Assembly: GCF_000014565.1 (NCBI RefSeq)
Contig: NC_008268.1
Span: 7,382,501 to 7,446,500, forward strand
Direction of reading: 5' to 3'
DNA length: 64,000 nucleotides
DNA from: Rhodococcus jostii RHA1
GTDB lineage: Bacteria; Actinomycetota; Actinomycetes; Mycobacteriales; Mycobacteriaceae
Part shown: piece by piece, positions 27,755-37,938 of the stretch
How the letters are laid out: each line of letters opens with the position of its first letter
Position numbering within the stretch: position 1 is the first letter of the stretch
The notes under the pieces: generated by a model
What the model was told of the DNA's origin: nothing
Database searches by the model: none
Seen by the model: the letters and a program-made list of their open reading frames with translations, nothing else
Translations under genes and position numbers: made by a program

Positions 27755-29491
27755 ATGCCCGCATCGCACAGCACCCGGCGCGGTGCGCAGACCCGACGCG
27801 GCCGTACTGCGGCCGTGTCGGGTGCCGGCCTCCTCGCGACCGTGCTCCTCGCCGGCTCGCTCGTCGGATGTTCCGAGGAGGGCGAGCAGATCCCGTCGAT
27901 CGGGTACGCCATCGACAACACGATCACCACGTACAACGGCAACAGCGTCGCGGGTGCGGTGTCGGGGGCGCGTCAGGCGTTCGCGCGGGTGCTGCCCGGG
28001 TTCAACTACACGGGACCGGAAGGCGGACCGGTGGCCGACACGGACATCGGTACCGCCAACGCGATGCCCGGGGATGCTCTGACGATCCAGTACAAGCTCA
28101 ATCCCAACTCCGTCTACTCCGACGGCGTGCCGATGTCCTGCGACGATCTGGTGCTGACGTGGGCGGCGAACAGTGGCCGTTTCCCGATGTTCGATGCGGC
28201 GAGTACGGCCGGCTACTCGGACATCGACCGGATCGACTGCCAGACCGGCTCGAAGGATGCCGTCGTCACGTTCAAGGCGGGACGGAATTTCACCGACTGG
28301 AAGTCGTTGTTCGGCGCGACGTCGATGATGCCGGCGCACGTGGTCGCCAGCGCCGCCGGCGTGCCCGACGTCGTGGCCGCCGTACAGAATTCGGACGCGG
28401 AAGCGTTGACGCGCGTCGCGGACTTCTGGAACAACGGATGGACGATGGCACCTGGCGACCTCGACCTCGCCAAGTTCCCCGCGTCCGGCCCCTACAAGGT
28501 CGAATCGTTCTCCGAGGACGAGGGCCTCGTGCTGGTGGCCAACGACCGGTGGTGGGGGAACCGTCCGGCCACCTCGCGGATCGTGGTGTGGCCCAAGTCT
28601 TCCGACGTGAGCGCGCGGATCGGTGACGGTTCGGTCGAGGTCGTCGACGTCGCCGCGGGATCGGCGCCCGATCTGGACCTCGGCGGGTTCGACGTGACGG
28701 AGGTGCCGTCGCGCAGCGTCGAGCAGTTCGTCCTGTCCACCTCGGGCCTGTTCGAGAACGCAGCCGGACGGCGGGCGTTCGCGGCGTGCCTGCCCCGGGA
28801 GGAGCTGGCGTCGAAGTTCGGGATCGCCGCGGAGTCGGACGAGGCAGGTGGAGCGTCCGGGGGCCCGGTCGACACGCGGGTCACCGCCCCCGACAGTCTC
28901 GTTCACCAGACGGTGGCCGGTGCCGTCGGCGGCCGGTACGAGACGGCGGACACGGCAGCGGCGACGGACGCTCTGGCCGACACCGGCAACACGTCGGCGA
29001 CGGTCCGCGTCGGATATCTCGGTCCGAACCCGCGCCGCGCCGAGATCGTGGCGGCCGTGGCGGCGGCGTGTGCCCCAGCCGGTATCACCGTGCAGGACGT
29101 CGCGTCGCCCGAGTTCACCCCGTCCATGCTGCGCGACGGGCAGGTGGATGTGGTCCTCGCGGGCACGGCCTCCGCTCCCGGCGCCGCGGGCACGGCAGCG
29201 GCCACCACCGCGATGTACGCCCTCCGCAGCGGAATCCGATCGAACTTCGGGGACTACAGCAACGGCCGTGTCGATCAGATCGTCGATCAACTCTCGGTCG
29301 ACAGCTTGACCGCCACCCAGCTGTCGCTGTCGACGGAGGCGGAGAACATCCTGTGGTCGGACGTGCCCACGGTGCCGCTGTTCGATCAGCCGCGGACCGT
29401 CGCGTTCGCAACAGGTTTGCAGGCGGGAGCAGTCAATCCGACGCGATCGGGCGCCGGCTGGAACATGGACAGGTGGGTTCTGCACAGGTGA
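27755..29491 (+). CDS. Peptide-ABC-transporter-type substrate-binding lipoprotein (Rv2585c-like)
   Basis: The product is 578 aa from the ATG one base after the secF stop. A twin-arginine-containing signal peptide ends in the lipobox L-V-G-C38. The mature part is an SBP_bac_5 (DppA/OppA-like) fold: ALTIQYKLNPNSVYSDG, KFPASGPYKVESFSEDEGL, the later LVLVANDRWWGN block, and a C-terminal lobe of about 200 residues. No permease or ATPase genes are adjacent, so it may serve a distant transporter or act by itself in the envelope. Same location as Rv2585c. Its stop overlaps the apt start. Confidence 0.88.
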   Translation: MPASHSTRRGAQTRRGRTAAVSGAGLLATVLLAGSLVGCSEEGEQIPSIGYAIDNTITTYNGNSVAGAVSGARQAFARVLPGFNYTGPEGGPVADTDIGTANAMPGDALTIQYKLNPNSVYSDGVPMSCDDLVLTWAANSGRFPMFDAASTAGYSDIDRIDCQTGSKDAVVTFKAGRNFTDWKSLFGATSMMPAHVVASAAGVPDVVAAVQNSDAEALTRVADFWNNGWTMAPGDLDLAKFPASGPYKVESFSEDEGLVLVANDRWWGNRPATSRIVVWPKSSDVSARIGDGSVEVVDVAAGSAPDLDLGGFDVTEVPSRSVEQFVLSTSGLFENAAGRRAFAACLPREELASKFGIAAESDEAGGASGGPVDTRVTAPDSLVHQTVAGAVGGRYETADTAAATDALADTGNTSATVRVGYLGPNPRRAEIVAAVAAACAPAGITVQDVASPEFTPSMLRDGQVDVVLAGTASAPGAAGTAAATTAMYALRSGIRSNFGDYSNGRVDQIVDQLSVDSLTATQLSLSTEAENILWSDVPTVPLFDQPRTVAFATGLQAGAVNPTRSGAGWNMDRWVLHR

Positions 29492-30021
29492 TCGACCATT
29501 CTTCGGCCCGTGACGCCGTCACCCGGCTCACCCGATGGGCCGACGACTTTCCGCAACCCGGGGTGCGGTTCGCCGACCTGACGCCGGTTTTTTCCGATGC
29601 GGACGGTTTCCGTGTCGTCGTCGACGCGCTCGCCGCCTGCGCCCCGGAGGCGGATGTGATTGCCGCCGTCGACGCCCGAGGGTTCCTCCTCGGCGGCGGC
29701 GTCGCCCGGGAACTGGGCTCCGGTGTGGTGGCCGTGCGGAAGTCGGGCAAACTGCCGCCGCCGGTGCTGTCGCAGTCGTACACCCTCGAATACGGTACGG
29801 CCACGCTGGAGATTCCGGCCGGCTCGATCGGTCTGGACGGGCGCTCCGTGCTCGTCGTCGACGACGTGCTGGCCACCGGTGGAACCCTCGACGCCACGGC
29901 GCGACTGGTGGAATCCGCAGGTGCCCGGGTGATCGGTGTCGCCGTGGTCCTGGAGATCGCCGCGCTGGGCGGTCGGGAGCGGCTCGGAAAGTACCCGCTC
30001 ACGTCCCTCGTCACGGTCTGA
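29488..30021 (+). CDS. apt: Adenine phosphoribosyltransferase
   Basis: The product is 177 aa from the GTG overlapping the lipoprotein stop. The PRPP-binding motif is VLVVDDVLATGGT; further family blocks are DDFPQPGVRFADLTPVF, DARGFLLGG and KSGKLPPPVLSQSYTLEYG. It makes AMP from adenine and PRPP. Standing directly upstream of rel, as in mycobacteria, it places purine salvage next to (p)ppGpp control. Confidence 0.95.
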   Translation: MIDHSSARDAVTRLTRWADDFPQPGVRFADLTPVFSDADGFRVVVDALAACAPEADVIAAVDARGFLLGGGVARELGSGVVAVRKSGKLPPPVLSQSYTLEYGTATLEIPAGSIGLDGRSVLVVDDVLATGGTLDATARLVESAGARVIGVAVVLEIAALGGRERLGKYPLTSLVTV

Positions 30022-30124
30022 GTACTAAAGTTGTGCCTGGTGGTCGTCACGGCCACCGGGGCGCATGCCCGAGACCAACCAGGGCCGCACGGCCCGAGCC
30101 ATTTCAGTGGTAGGAGGTGACGGC

Positions 30125-32500
30125 ATGACTTCGAATCTTGATCGGTCGCAGAACACGGGATCAACCTCGTCTGCGCAATCCGATGCCGAGTCACCTGCAG
30201 CGAACCCGGCTTCCGGTAACAACCGTGGAGCACAGGGATTCGCCGTTCCGGCGTCCGCATCGCGCCGGGTACGAGCGCGACTCGCCCGGCGCATCACGGG
30301 TCAACGGAACACGACCATCCGGCCGGTTCTCGAACCTCTCGTCAGCCTGCATCGTGAGCTCTATCCCAAGGCGGACCTGGCGCTGCTGCAGCGCGCCTAC
30401 GACGTCGCGGAGGAGCGGCACGCGAGCCAGCGCCGCAAGTCGGGCGACCCGTATATCACGCATCCGCTCGCCGTCGCCAGCATCCTCGCGGAACTGGGAA
30501 TGGACACGACCACGCTGGTCGCGGCCCTGCTCCACGACACCGTCGAAGACACCGGGTATTCCCTCGAGCAGTTGACCGACGAGTTCGGCGAAGAGGTCGC
30601 CCACCTCGTCGACGGCGTCACCAAACTCGACAAGGTGGTGCTCGGCAACGCCGCCGAGGGCGAGACCATCCGCAAGATGATCATCGCGATGGCCCGCGAC
30701 CCCCGTGTGCTGGTGATCAAGGTCGCCGACCGGCTCCACAACATGCGGACCATGCGGTTCCTGCCGCCCGAGAAGCAGGCCCGCAAGGCCCGCGAAACCC
30801 TCGAGGTAATCGCACCTCTGGCCCACCGGCTGGGCATGGCGACCGTGAAGTGGGAACTCGAGGACCTGTCCTTCGCGATCCTGCATCCCAAGAAGTACGA
30901 CGAAATCGTGCGGCTCGTCGCCGATCGGGCGCCGTCCCGCGACACCTACCTCGCGAAGGTGCGTGCGGAGATCAACGCGACCCTGACGGCGTCGCGCATC
31001 AACGCCGTCGTCGAGGGCAGGCCCAAGCACTACTGGTCGATCTACCAGAAGATGATCGTCAAGGGCCGCGACTTCGACGACATCCACGACCTGGTCGGTG
31101 TGCGGATCCTGTGCGACGAGGTCCGCGACTGCTACGCGGCCGTCGGCGTCGTCCATTCGCTGTGGCAGCCGATGGCGGGCCGGTTCAAGGACTACATCGC
31201 ACAGCCGCGTTACGGCGTGTACCAGTCGCTGCACACCACGGTGGTCGGACCCGAGGGCAAACCGCTCGAGGTGCAGATCCGCACCCACGACATGCACCGG
31301 ACCGCCGAGTTCGGTATCGCCGCGCACTGGCGGTACAAGGAGAGCAAGGGCAGGCACTCCGGTGACGTTGCCGAGGTCGACGACATGGCGTGGATGCGTC
31401 AGCTCCTCGACTGGCAGCGTGAGGCCGCCGACCCGGGGGAGTTCCTCGAGTCGCTCCGCTACGACCTCGCGGTCAAGGAGATCTTCGTCTTCACACCCAA
31501 GGGCGACGTGGTGACGCTGCCCGCCGGGTCGACACCCGTCGACTTCGCGTACGCCGTGCACACGGAGGTCGGGCACCGATGTATCGGCGCCCGGGTCAAC
31601 GGCAGGCTGGTGGCGCTCGAACGCAAGCTCGAGAACGGCGAGGTGGTGGAGGTCTTCACCTCCAAGGCCGTCAACGCAGGCCCGAGCCGCGACTGGCAGA
31701 CGTTCGTCGTCTCCCCACGCGCCAAGACGAAGATCCGGCAATGGTTCGCCAAGGAACGCCGTGAGGAGGCGCTCGAGGCGGGCAAGGACGCCATCGCGAA
31801 GGAGGTGCGGCGGGTCGGGCTGCCGCTGCAGCGCCTGATGAACGCCGAATCGATGGCGTCCATCGCGCACGAACTGCACTACACCGACGTGTCGATGCTG
31901 TACACGGCTGTCGGTGAGAGCCACGTGTCGGCGCAGCACGTCGTCCAGCGTCTGGTGGCCCACCTGGGCGGCGTCGGCGACGTCGAGGAGGAGCTGGCCG
32001 AGCGGTCGACTCCGTCCACGATGCCGATGCGGCCGCGGAGCACCGGCGACGCGGGTGTGCTGGTTCCCGGCGCGGAGGGCACGGTCGCCAAGCTGGCCAA
32101 GTGCTGCACACCCGTTCCCGGCGACGAGATCATGGGCTTCGTGACCCGGGGCGGCGCGGTCAGCGTGCACCGCACCGACTGCACCAACGCGGGCTCCCTG
32201 CAGGAGCAGTCCGAGCGCATCATCGCGGTCAAGTGGGCGCCGTCGCCGTCGTCGGTGTTCCTGGTGGCCATCCAGATCGAGGCGCTCGATCGGCACCGGC
32301 TGCTGTCGGACGTGACGAAGGCGCTCGCCGACGAGAAGGTCAACATCCTGTCGGCGTCCGTGACGACGTCCGGCGACCGGGTGGCGATCAGCAAGTTCAC
32401 GTTCGAGATGGGCGACCCGAAGCATCTCGGGCACGTGCTGAACGTGGTCCGCAACGTCGAGGGCGTGTACGACGTGTACCGGGTGACGTCCGCCGCGTAG
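30125..32500 (+). CDS. rel: Bifunctional (p)ppGpp synthetase/hydrolase Rel
   Basis: The product is 791 aa, the length of M. tuberculosis Rel. It starts at ATG 30125 behind a strong TAGGAGGTGA. The order is a hydrolase HD domain ([28 protein letters not shown]), synthetase domain ([38 protein letters not shown]), TGS ([19 protein letters not shown]), helical and zinc-type region ([17 protein letters not shown]) and C-terminal ACT. Both catalytic halves look intact. It makes and destroys the stringent-response alarmone on ribosomes. The 103-bp gap after apt has no gene. Confidence 0.97.
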   Translation: MTSNLDRSQNTGSTSSAQSDAESPAANPASGNNRGAQGFAVPASASRRVRARLARRITGQRNTTIRPVLEPLVSLHRELYPKADLALLQRAYDVAEERHASQRRKSGDPYITHPLAVASILAELGMDTTTLVAALLHDTVEDTGYSLEQLTDEFGEEVAHLVDGVTKLDKVVLGNAAEGETIRKMIIAMARDPRVLVIKVADRLHNMRTMRFLPPEKQARKARETLEVIAPLAHRLGMATVKWELEDLSFAILHPKKYDEIVRLVADRAPSRDTYLAKVRAEINATLTASRINAVVEGRPKHYWSIYQKMIVKGRDFDDIHDLVGVRILCDEVRDCYAAVGVVHSLWQPMAGRFKDYIAQPRYGVYQSLHTTVVGPEGKPLEVQIRTHDMHRTAEFGIAAHWRYKESKGRHSGDVAEVDDMAWMRQLLDWQREAADPGEFLESLRYDLAVKEIFVFTPKGDVVTLPAGSTPVDFAYAVHTEVGHRCIGARVNGRLVALERKLENGEVVEVFTSKAVNAGPSRDWQTFVVSPRAKTKIRQWFAKERREEALEAGKDAIAKEVRRVGLPLQRLMNAESMASIAHELHYTDVSMLYTAVGESHVSAQHVVQRLVAHLGGVGDVEEELAERSTPSTMPMRPRSTGDAGVLVPGAEGTVAKLAKCCTPVPGDEIMGFVTRGGAVSVHRTDCTNAGSLQEQSERIIAVKWAPSPSSVFLVAIQIEALDRHRLLSDVTKALADEKVNILSASVTTSGDRVAISKFTFEMGDPKHLGHVLNVVRNVEGVYDVYRVTSAA

Positions 32501-32512
32501 CAACGCCGAACA

Positions 32513-32545
32513 GGACGGTCGTTCGATCAGTTCGAACGACCGTCC
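32513..32545. terminator. Bidirectional terminator between rel and the cyclophilin genes
   Basis: A perfect 14-bp stem (32513-32526 with 32532-32545) around the loop TCAGT. It lies 12 bp after rel and 24 bp after the convergent cyclophilin gene, so it can end both transcripts. Confidence 0.85.
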
Positions 32546-32569
32546 CGTTCGTGTAGCCGGGGGAGGGCG

Positions 32570-33364
32570 TCAGCCGACCTTCGCGGTCTCGATCTGCACC
32601 GGGGTGTTGGGCTTGCCGCCGCCCGCGGACATGGATCCGTCGTCGCCGTCCGCCGCGATCTTCTCGACCGTCGCGAGGCCCTCCTCGGAGATCGTCCCGA
32701 ACACGGTGTAGTTGGGCGGGAGCACCGAGTCGGCGTAGACGAGGAAGAACTGGCTGCCGTTACTGCCGGGGGTCCCGCTGTTCGCCATCGCGACCGTGCC
32801 GCGGGGGTAGACCACCGGATTCGCGAGTGCCGGATCGTTCGGCGCGAACGCCGTCTCCGGGTACTCGGTGGTGAAGCCGTAGCCCGGTCCGCCGGTGCCC
32901 TTCCCGCTGGGATCACCGCACTGCAGGACCTGCAGTCCCAGCTCCGTCGTCAGCCGGTGGCAGGGTGTGTCGTCGAAGTAGCCCTGCTGGGCGAGGCTCG
33001 TGAAGCTGTTGACCGTGCACGGGGCCTCGGCACGGTCGAGGACCAGGCCGATCGGTCCGGAGCTCGTCTGGAGGTCGACCGGGACGGTGCCCTCGGTGGA
33101 GACCCCGGACGTGGGCGGCGGCGTGACGTCCTTGGCAGCGGGCTGCCCTGCCGGATAGGCGCAGTCCACGGTGGCCGCGGCCGGTGCCGGGACCGGCGGC
33201 AGCGTGCCGAACCTGGACAGATCGAGCGACTGTTCCGCCGCGCTCGTGGTGGCCGCCTTCGATGAGGTGCCGGTCGACGAGCCGCCGGAGTCGGACGAAT
33301 CCGAACAGCCGGCGAGGAGGACCGCGAGGCTCACGCCTGCGACGAGGATCGAGGTGCGTTTCAT
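32570..33364 (-). CDS. Lipoprotein peptidyl-prolyl cis-trans isomerase (cyclophilin), copy 1
   Basis: The product is 264 aa from ATG 33364. The signal peptide ends in the lipobox L-A-G-C, followed by a Ser/Gly-rich linker and a cyclophilin domain (from about residue 95): NSFTSLAQQGYFDDTPCHRL, VLQCGDPSGKGTGGPGYGF, RGTVAMANSGTPGSNGSQFF. Two Cys in ..APCTVN.. and ..TPCHRL.. could form a disulfide outside the cell. It is a paralogue of the adjacent gene, separated by 22 bp on the same strand, and is the distal gene of that pair. Confidence 0.92.
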   Translation of the reverse strand: MKRTSILVAGVSLAVLLAGCSDSSDSGGSSTGTSSKAATTSAAEQSLDLSRFGTLPPVPAPAAATVDCAYPAGQPAAKDVTPPPTSGVSTEGTVPVDLQTSSGPIGLVLDRAEAPCTVNSFTSLAQQGYFDDTPCHRLTTELGLQVLQCGDPSGKGTGGPGYGFTTEYPETAFAPNDPALANPVVYPRGTVAMANSGTPGSNGSQFFLVYADSVLPPNYTVFGTISEEGLATVEKIAADGDDGSMSAGGGKPNTPVQIETAKVG

Positions 33365-33386
33365 CGGTCCATCCTCACACGAGACC

Positions 33387-34265
33387 TCAGTCCATCCGGA
33401 CGGACGTGATGTCGATGGGCAGGTTGGGCTTGCCGCCGCCCGCCTGCATCGATCCGTCGTCACCGGCCGCCGCCACCTTCTCGATGGTCGCCAGGCCCGT
33501 CTCGTCGACCTTCCCGAACGCGGTGTACTGCGGGGGCAGCTGCGAATCGGCGTAGACGAGGAAGAACTGGCTGCCGTTGCTGTCGGGCTGGCCGCTGTTG
33601 GCCATCGCGATGGTGCCGCGCGGGTACGTCACCGGCACCTGCAGCGACGGATCCGACTCCTCGTACTGGTCGGTGGGGAATTCGTTCGCGAAGCCGTAAC
33701 CGGGGCCGCCGGTGCCTGCGCCCGTGGGATCACCGCACTGCAGGACCTTCAACCCCTCGGACGTGACGAGCCGGTGGCACGGGGTGTTGTCGAAGTAGTT
33801 CTGGCTCGCCAGGCTCAGGAAGTTGTTGACGGTGCACGGGGAGTCGGCGTTGTCCAGGATCAGGCCGATGTTTCCCTGCGTCGTCTGCATGCTGACGCTG
33901 ACTTCCTGCAGCGTGGTGTCGATGTCGTCGGTGCGCGGCGGGTTCACCTGCTTCGCCGGCGGCTGAGTGCTGGGGGTGTACGTGCAGGACACCTTCTCGG
34001 GTAGCGGTTCGGACCGGCCCGCCGGCATCACACCGGGCGACTGCGGCGACGCCGACACCGACTCGGCCGCCGACGCTTCCGTCGCGTCGTCGTCGCCGCT
34101 GGTGAGGGCGAAGACGACGGCGCCCGCCGCCACCACGAGCACGACACCGAGCACCGAACCGGCGATCGTCAGCTGCTTACGCTTGCGTGCTCTGTCGGCG
34201 CGGCGTTCGAGCTGACGCTCGAGCTTTCGTTTGGCTGCTTCCCGGCGCTGCTCGTTGCTCGGCAC
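33387..34265 (-). CDS. ppiB: Membrane-anchored peptidyl-prolyl cis-trans isomerase (cyclophilin), copy 2
   Basis: The product is 292 aa from the GTG at 34265 (VPSNEQRREAAKRKLERQLE), which matches the start of mycobacterial PpiB. A very basic cytoplasmic stretch, one membrane helix (about 32-53) and a linker precede the cyclophilin domain: LSLASQNYFDNTPCHRL, VLQCGDPTGAGTGGPGYGF, RGTIAMANSGQPDSNGSQFF. It catalyses proline isomerisation of exported proteins. It is divergent from the metallo-hydrolase gene across 177 bp and upstream of the lipoprotein paralogue. Confidence 0.93.
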   Translation of the reverse strand: MPSNEQRREAAKRKLERQLERRADRARKRKQLTIAGSVLGVVLVVAAGAVVFALTSGDDDATEASAAESVSASPQSPGVMPAGRSEPLPEKVSCTYTPSTQPPAKQVNPPRTDDIDTTLQEVSVSMQTTQGNIGLILDNADSPCTVNNFLSLASQNYFDNTPCHRLVTSEGLKVLQCGDPTGAGTGGPGYGFANEFPTDQYEESDPSLQVPVTYPRGTIAMANSGQPDSNGSQFFLVYADSQLPPQYTAFGKVDETGLATIEKVAAAGDDGSMQAGGGKPNLPIDITSVRMD

Positions 34266-34442
34266 TGCGGTGGTCCTCCCGTATCGGTCTGTCTGGCAGT
34301 CGGTCGATATAGCAGTTGGTCGGTGCAAACTACCCCCGGCACACGACCTCCAGAGTCTGCCATCCGAACCTGAGAACATCCTGGCGGGGCGGCGGCTTAG
34401 GCTGTAGCGACTGCAATGTCCACTCGAACAGGAGCCTCACAG

Positions 34443-35123
34443 GTGCTCGTCACAGGATTCCCGGCCGGGATGTTTCAGACCAACTGCTACATCCTCGCGC
34501 AGGACGATGCCCAGGAATGCGTCGTCGTCGACCCAGGACAGGACGCCGCCGAACCGCTGTTCGAGTTTCTGGAACAGTCGAATCTCACGCCGACCGCGGT
34601 GCTCCTGACCCACGGTCACCTCGACCACGTCTGGAACGCCTACGACGTCTGCGAGAAGTTCGGGATCCCCGCGTACATCCATCCCGAGGACCGGTACATG
34701 CTGTCGGATCCCGGCCGCGGCATCGGCCCGACGATGAAGCCGTTCATCGAGGGCATGACGTTCGTCGAGCCCGGCGAGGTGATCGCGCTCGCCGACGGCG
34801 ACGTGATCGAGCAGGCCGGGATGTCGTTCGCCGTCGACCACACCCCGGGGCACACACAGGGGTCCGTGGTCTTCCGGACCCGGGTCGCCACCGAGAACGG
34901 TCCGGTCGAGATCGCCCTCACCGGTGACACCCTGTTCCAGGGGTCGATCGGTCGCAGCGACCTGCCCGGCGGCAACCACGAACAGTTGCTGCAGTCCATC
35001 GCCGACAAGCTTCTGATCCTCGCCGACGACACGGCGGTTCTCCCCGGGCACGGCGGGTCGAGCACCGTCGGCGCCGAACGTGGGTCGAACCCGTTCCTCG
35101 TTGGACTCTCGGGATCGAAATAA
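34443..35123 (+). CDS. Metallo-beta-lactamase-fold hydrolase (glyoxalase II-like, Rv2581c)
   Basis: The metal motif is T-H-G-H-L-D-H in LLTHGHLDHVWNA, followed by DHTPGHTQGSVVF, LTGDTLFQGSIGRSDLPGG and PGHGGSSTVGAE. The product is 226 aa from GTG 34443, chosen because AGGAG lies 8 nt upstream; an ATG at 34416 (235 aa) is the alternative and would sit near the 5' end of the mRNA if the TAGGCT at 34399 is the -10 box. The family hydrolyses thioesters such as S-lactoyl adducts. It lies 15 bp before hisS and is likely co-transcribed. Confidence 0.9.
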   Translation: MLVTGFPAGMFQTNCYILAQDDAQECVVVDPGQDAAEPLFEFLEQSNLTPTAVLLTHGHLDHVWNAYDVCEKFGIPAYIHPEDRYMLSDPGRGIGPTMKPFIEGMTFVEPGEVIALADGDVIEQAGMSFAVDHTPGHTQGSVVFRTRVATENGPVEIALTGDTLFQGSIGRSDLPGGNHEQLLQSIADKLLILADDTAVLPGHGGSSTVGAERGSNPFLVGLSGSK

Positions 35124-35138
35124 GGAAAAGTAACGACA

Positions 35139-36410
35139 GTGAGCAAAGCCAGCACCTTCTCCGCCCCCAAGGGCGTCCCCGATTACGTCCCGCCGCAGTC
35201 GTCCGAGTTCGTCGCGGTCCGTGACGGACTCACGCGCGCTGCGCGACTGGCCGGATACGGCCACATCGAACTTCCCATCTTCGAGGACACCGGGCTGTTC
35301 GCCCGCGGGGTCGGCGAGTCCACCGACGTCGTCAGCAAGGAGATGTACACGTTCGCCGACCGCGGTGATCGTTCGGTGACCCTGCGGCCCGAGGGCACGG
35401 CGGGCGTCATGCGGGCCGTGATCGAACACGGCCTGGACCGCGGCCAGTTGCCGGTGAAGCTGAGCTACGCCGGACCGTTCTTCCGCTACGAGCGACCGCA
35501 GGCCGGTCGTTACCGCCAGCTGCAGCAGGTCGGGGTGGAGGCCATCGGCGTCGACGACCCCGCCCTCGACGCCGAGGTCATCGCCATCGCCGACGCGGGG
35601 TTCCGGGGCCTCGGCCTCGACGGGTTCCGGTTGGAGATCACGTCCCTCGGTGACGACACGTGCCGGCCGCAGTACCGGGAACGGTTGCAGGAGTTCCTGT
35701 TCGCCCTTCCCCTCGACGAGGAGACGCGTCGGCGGGCGGAGATCAACCCGCTGCGGGTTCTCGACGACAAGCGCAAGGAGGTGCGCGAGATGACGGCGGA
35801 TGCACCGCTCATGCTCGACCACCTCTCGGACACGGCGAAGGCGCACTTCGACGAGGTCCTCGCACACCTCGACGCGCTGAGTGTGCCGTACGTGGTGAAC
35901 CCGCGAATGGTCCGCGGCCTCGACTACTACACGAAGACGACGTTCGAATTCGTCCACGACGGTCTCGGTGCGCAGTCGGGTATCGGCGGCGGCGGACGGT
36001 ACGACGGCCTGATGGCGCAGCTCGGCGGTCAGCCGTTGTCCGGCATCGGTTTCGGGCTCGGCGTCGACCGGACCGTCCTCGCGCTCGCTGCCGAGGGCAA
36101 GACCGCAGGCTCGACCGCCCGCTGTGAGGTCTTCGGCGTACCCCTGGGCGAGGAGGCGAAGGCGAAGCTGGTGGTGATCGCTCAGCAGTTGCGCGCCCAG
36201 GGGATTCGAGTCGACCTCGCGTACGGCAACCGCGGGGTGAAGGGCGCGATGAAGGCCGCCGACAGATCCGGCGCCGCGCTGGCACTCGTGCTCGGCGACC
36301 GCGACATCGCCGACGGGACGGTGGGAATCAAGAATCTCGCCACCGGCGATCAGGAATCGGTCTCCTCGGCGGACGTCGTCGCACGCGTCGGAGCCATCCT
36401 TGGCGCGTGA
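35139..36410 (+). CDS. hisS: Histidyl-tRNA synthetase
   Basis: The product is 423 aa from a GTG preceded by AAGGAAAAG. Class II motifs are visible: [10 protein letters not shown], motif 2 in [17 protein letters not shown], the histidine-A loop [12 protein letters not shown] and motif 3 in [25 protein letters not shown], followed by the anticodon domain. Full family length. It charges tRNA-His. The 3' end overlaps the next reading frame by 11 bp. Confidence 0.97.
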   Translation: MSKASTFSAPKGVPDYVPPQSSEFVAVRDGLTRAARLAGYGHIELPIFEDTGLFARGVGESTDVVSKEMYTFADRGDRSVTLRPEGTAGVMRAVIEHGLDRGQLPVKLSYAGPFFRYERPQAGRYRQLQQVGVEAIGVDDPALDAEVIAIADAGFRGLGLDGFRLEITSLGDDTCRPQYRERLQEFLFALPLDEETRRRAEINPLRVLDDKRKEVREMTADAPLMLDHLSDTAKAHFDEVLAHLDALSVPYVVNPRMVRGLDYYTKTTFEFVHDGLGAQSGIGGGGRYDGLMAQLGGQPLSGIGFGLGVDRTVLALAAEGKTAGSTARCEVFGVPLGEEAKAKLVVIAQQLRAQGIRVDLAYGNRGVKGAMKAADRSGAALALVLGDRDIADGTVGIKNLATGDQESVSSADVVARVGAILGA

Positions 36411-37032
36411 CGACACCGCGCCGGTGTCACTCGACCTCGTTCCGATCGAGTTGATCGCACCACGGCTCAAACGGGTCGCGGCGATCGCCATGCTGATCGG
36501 TGTGGTGGTCGGCGTCCTCGTCGGGTTCTTCGGGCCCGTGTGGGTCGGTGTGACGGTCGGGGCCGTGATCGCGGTCCCGACCGCCGCGTCCGCTCTCCTC
36601 ACGTTGCGGCGACGCATCACACTGCAGACCGGGCGAATCCGGTCCACGGGTGGGCTGCGCAGCAGGCACGTCGACGTCACGAGGGCGGTCGCAGCGGAAC
36701 TGGTGGTCCGTTCGGCTCGCGTCAGCGAGGTGAGCGTCCGGATCACGGACCCCGACGGGAGCCTCGCGATACCGCTCGCCCTCTACACGACCGACGGCGG
36801 CCGTGAACTCGAGATCCTCGGGCTCCGCAGGCTGGCCGACGCCCTGACGACGAGCGAACTGGTGCCGGCAGCCGCGATCGCGTCGGTGCTCATCGAGCAA
36901 CTACGCGCGGAAGCGCGCGGCGCGGCCCTTCCCGAACGCCCCCTGTTCCGGGCCGTGGAACTGGTGCGTTCGGAAGGCCGCGTGCCCACCACCACGCTCA
37001 CCGATCACGAGGTGGCAGCGCTCCTCGACTGA
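36400..37032 (+). CDS. Conserved membrane protein of unknown function downstream of hisS
   Basis: The product is 210 aa if the TTG at 36400 is the start (11-bp overlap with hisS); an in-frame GTG at 36421 is the alternative. Two membrane helices (about 28-64) separated by a short turn are followed by a basic loop ([13 protein letters not shown]), a beta-rich region and a C-terminal helical region. I do not recognise a family with an assigned role. Co-orientation and overlap with hisS suggest shared transcription. The mobile island starts directly after it. Confidence 0.65.
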   Translation: MARDDTAPVSLDLVPIELIAPRLKRVAAIAMLIGVVVGVLVGFFGPVWVGVTVGAVIAVPTAASALLTLRRRITLQTGRIRSTGGLRSRHVDVTRAVAAELVVRSARVSEVSVRITDPDGSLAIPLALYTTDGGRELEILGLRRLADALTTSELVPAAAIASVLIEQLRAEARGAALPERPLFRAVELVRSEGRVPTTTLTDHEVAALLD

Positions 37033-37036
37033 GCGA

Positions 37037-37787
37037 TCAGCTCCGGTCGCCGAACGGACTGTCGTCGAGATCCTCGCCGCCGATCACGGCGGGCACGACC
37101 ATCGGGAGGTCGCCGACGCACGCGTTGTTCTCGCCGGCGTTGACGAGGTAGCTGGGTGTGGACCGGCCGCTCAGCTGGTCGTCGCCCCCACGCCCGGCGC
37201 CGGCCATCCCGGCGCCGCCCATGGGCCCGCCAGGTGACGAGGTGGCGGCCGGAGCGGCGCACTGTTTCGGAGTGGTCCCGGTATCACCGGGGCACAACCG
37301 GCACGGTGACCGTTCCGCGAGGTACGGAACCGCCACCCGCGGAGACGCTTCCGCCCACGCCGCCACCGTACACGCCGATGCCCGCGCCGCCGGCGATGCC
37401 CACCGCACCCGGAACTGCGCCCGCTGCCCCATGTGCGGGAACGACGGCGGATTTCGCCGACGGGGCGTCGGCAGGCAGGTCGGACGAGGAGACACTCGCC
37501 GCCTGGGTGCTCGCCGACACCACGTCGCCGAGGCTGTCGGTGAAGGTGGAGATCATCGTTGCCCACACCCTCGATCACGCTGGACGCGATGGCGAACGGT
37601 GACGTCGGTGCGGCTCCCGATACGGCTCCGGGCACAGGGGCGGCGGTACCGGACCGGGCGCAGCCAGTCCGTTCATCGTGAGGGTCTGTTCGTTCAGTTC
37701 GGTGCGCGTCTGCGTCACGATACCGATGGCCGCCTTGAGGTGCGTGGCCGCGGACGCGAGCAGCATTGCCTGCCCGGGTGGAGTCAT
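37037..37787 (-). pseudogene. Frameshifted ESX/PPE-like secreted protein gene
   Basis: No single frame is intact, but successive frames give one coherent protein. An N-terminal helical part (from ATG 37787) runs MLLASAATHLKAAIG, then after a shift GAVSGAAPTSPFAIASSVIEG. After a second shift comes a Ser/Ala/Gly-rich stretch, and after a third the tail RSTPSYLVNAGENNACVGDL up to a TGA at 37037. Helical start, Gly/Ala-rich middle and a TPxYLVN..GDLPxVxPxVIG tail are the layout of ESX-associated proteins in rhodococci. Three frame changes within 750 bp indicate decay. It marks the chromosomal edge of the mobile island. Confidence 0.6.
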
Positions 37788-37938
37788 CACAATCGGCGCG
37801 GCGGTAACGCAGTAGCTGCGAACGACTCCGAGGTAGTCATGAGGTTCGCGTTGCCCCGCGGCGTGGACGCGGCGGACGTCTGGGTGCTCGAGATCTCCGG
37901 TGCCGCGTTCGCTCGTTCCGTGCCGCTCGACTGAGCGT

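Noticed and set aside
37841..37936. Plus-strand peptide starting MRFALPRGVDAADVW, perhaps the end of a lost gene
   Set aside because: Only 31 codons, no ribosome site, no recognisable family; it overlaps the region between the pseudogene and tnpB.
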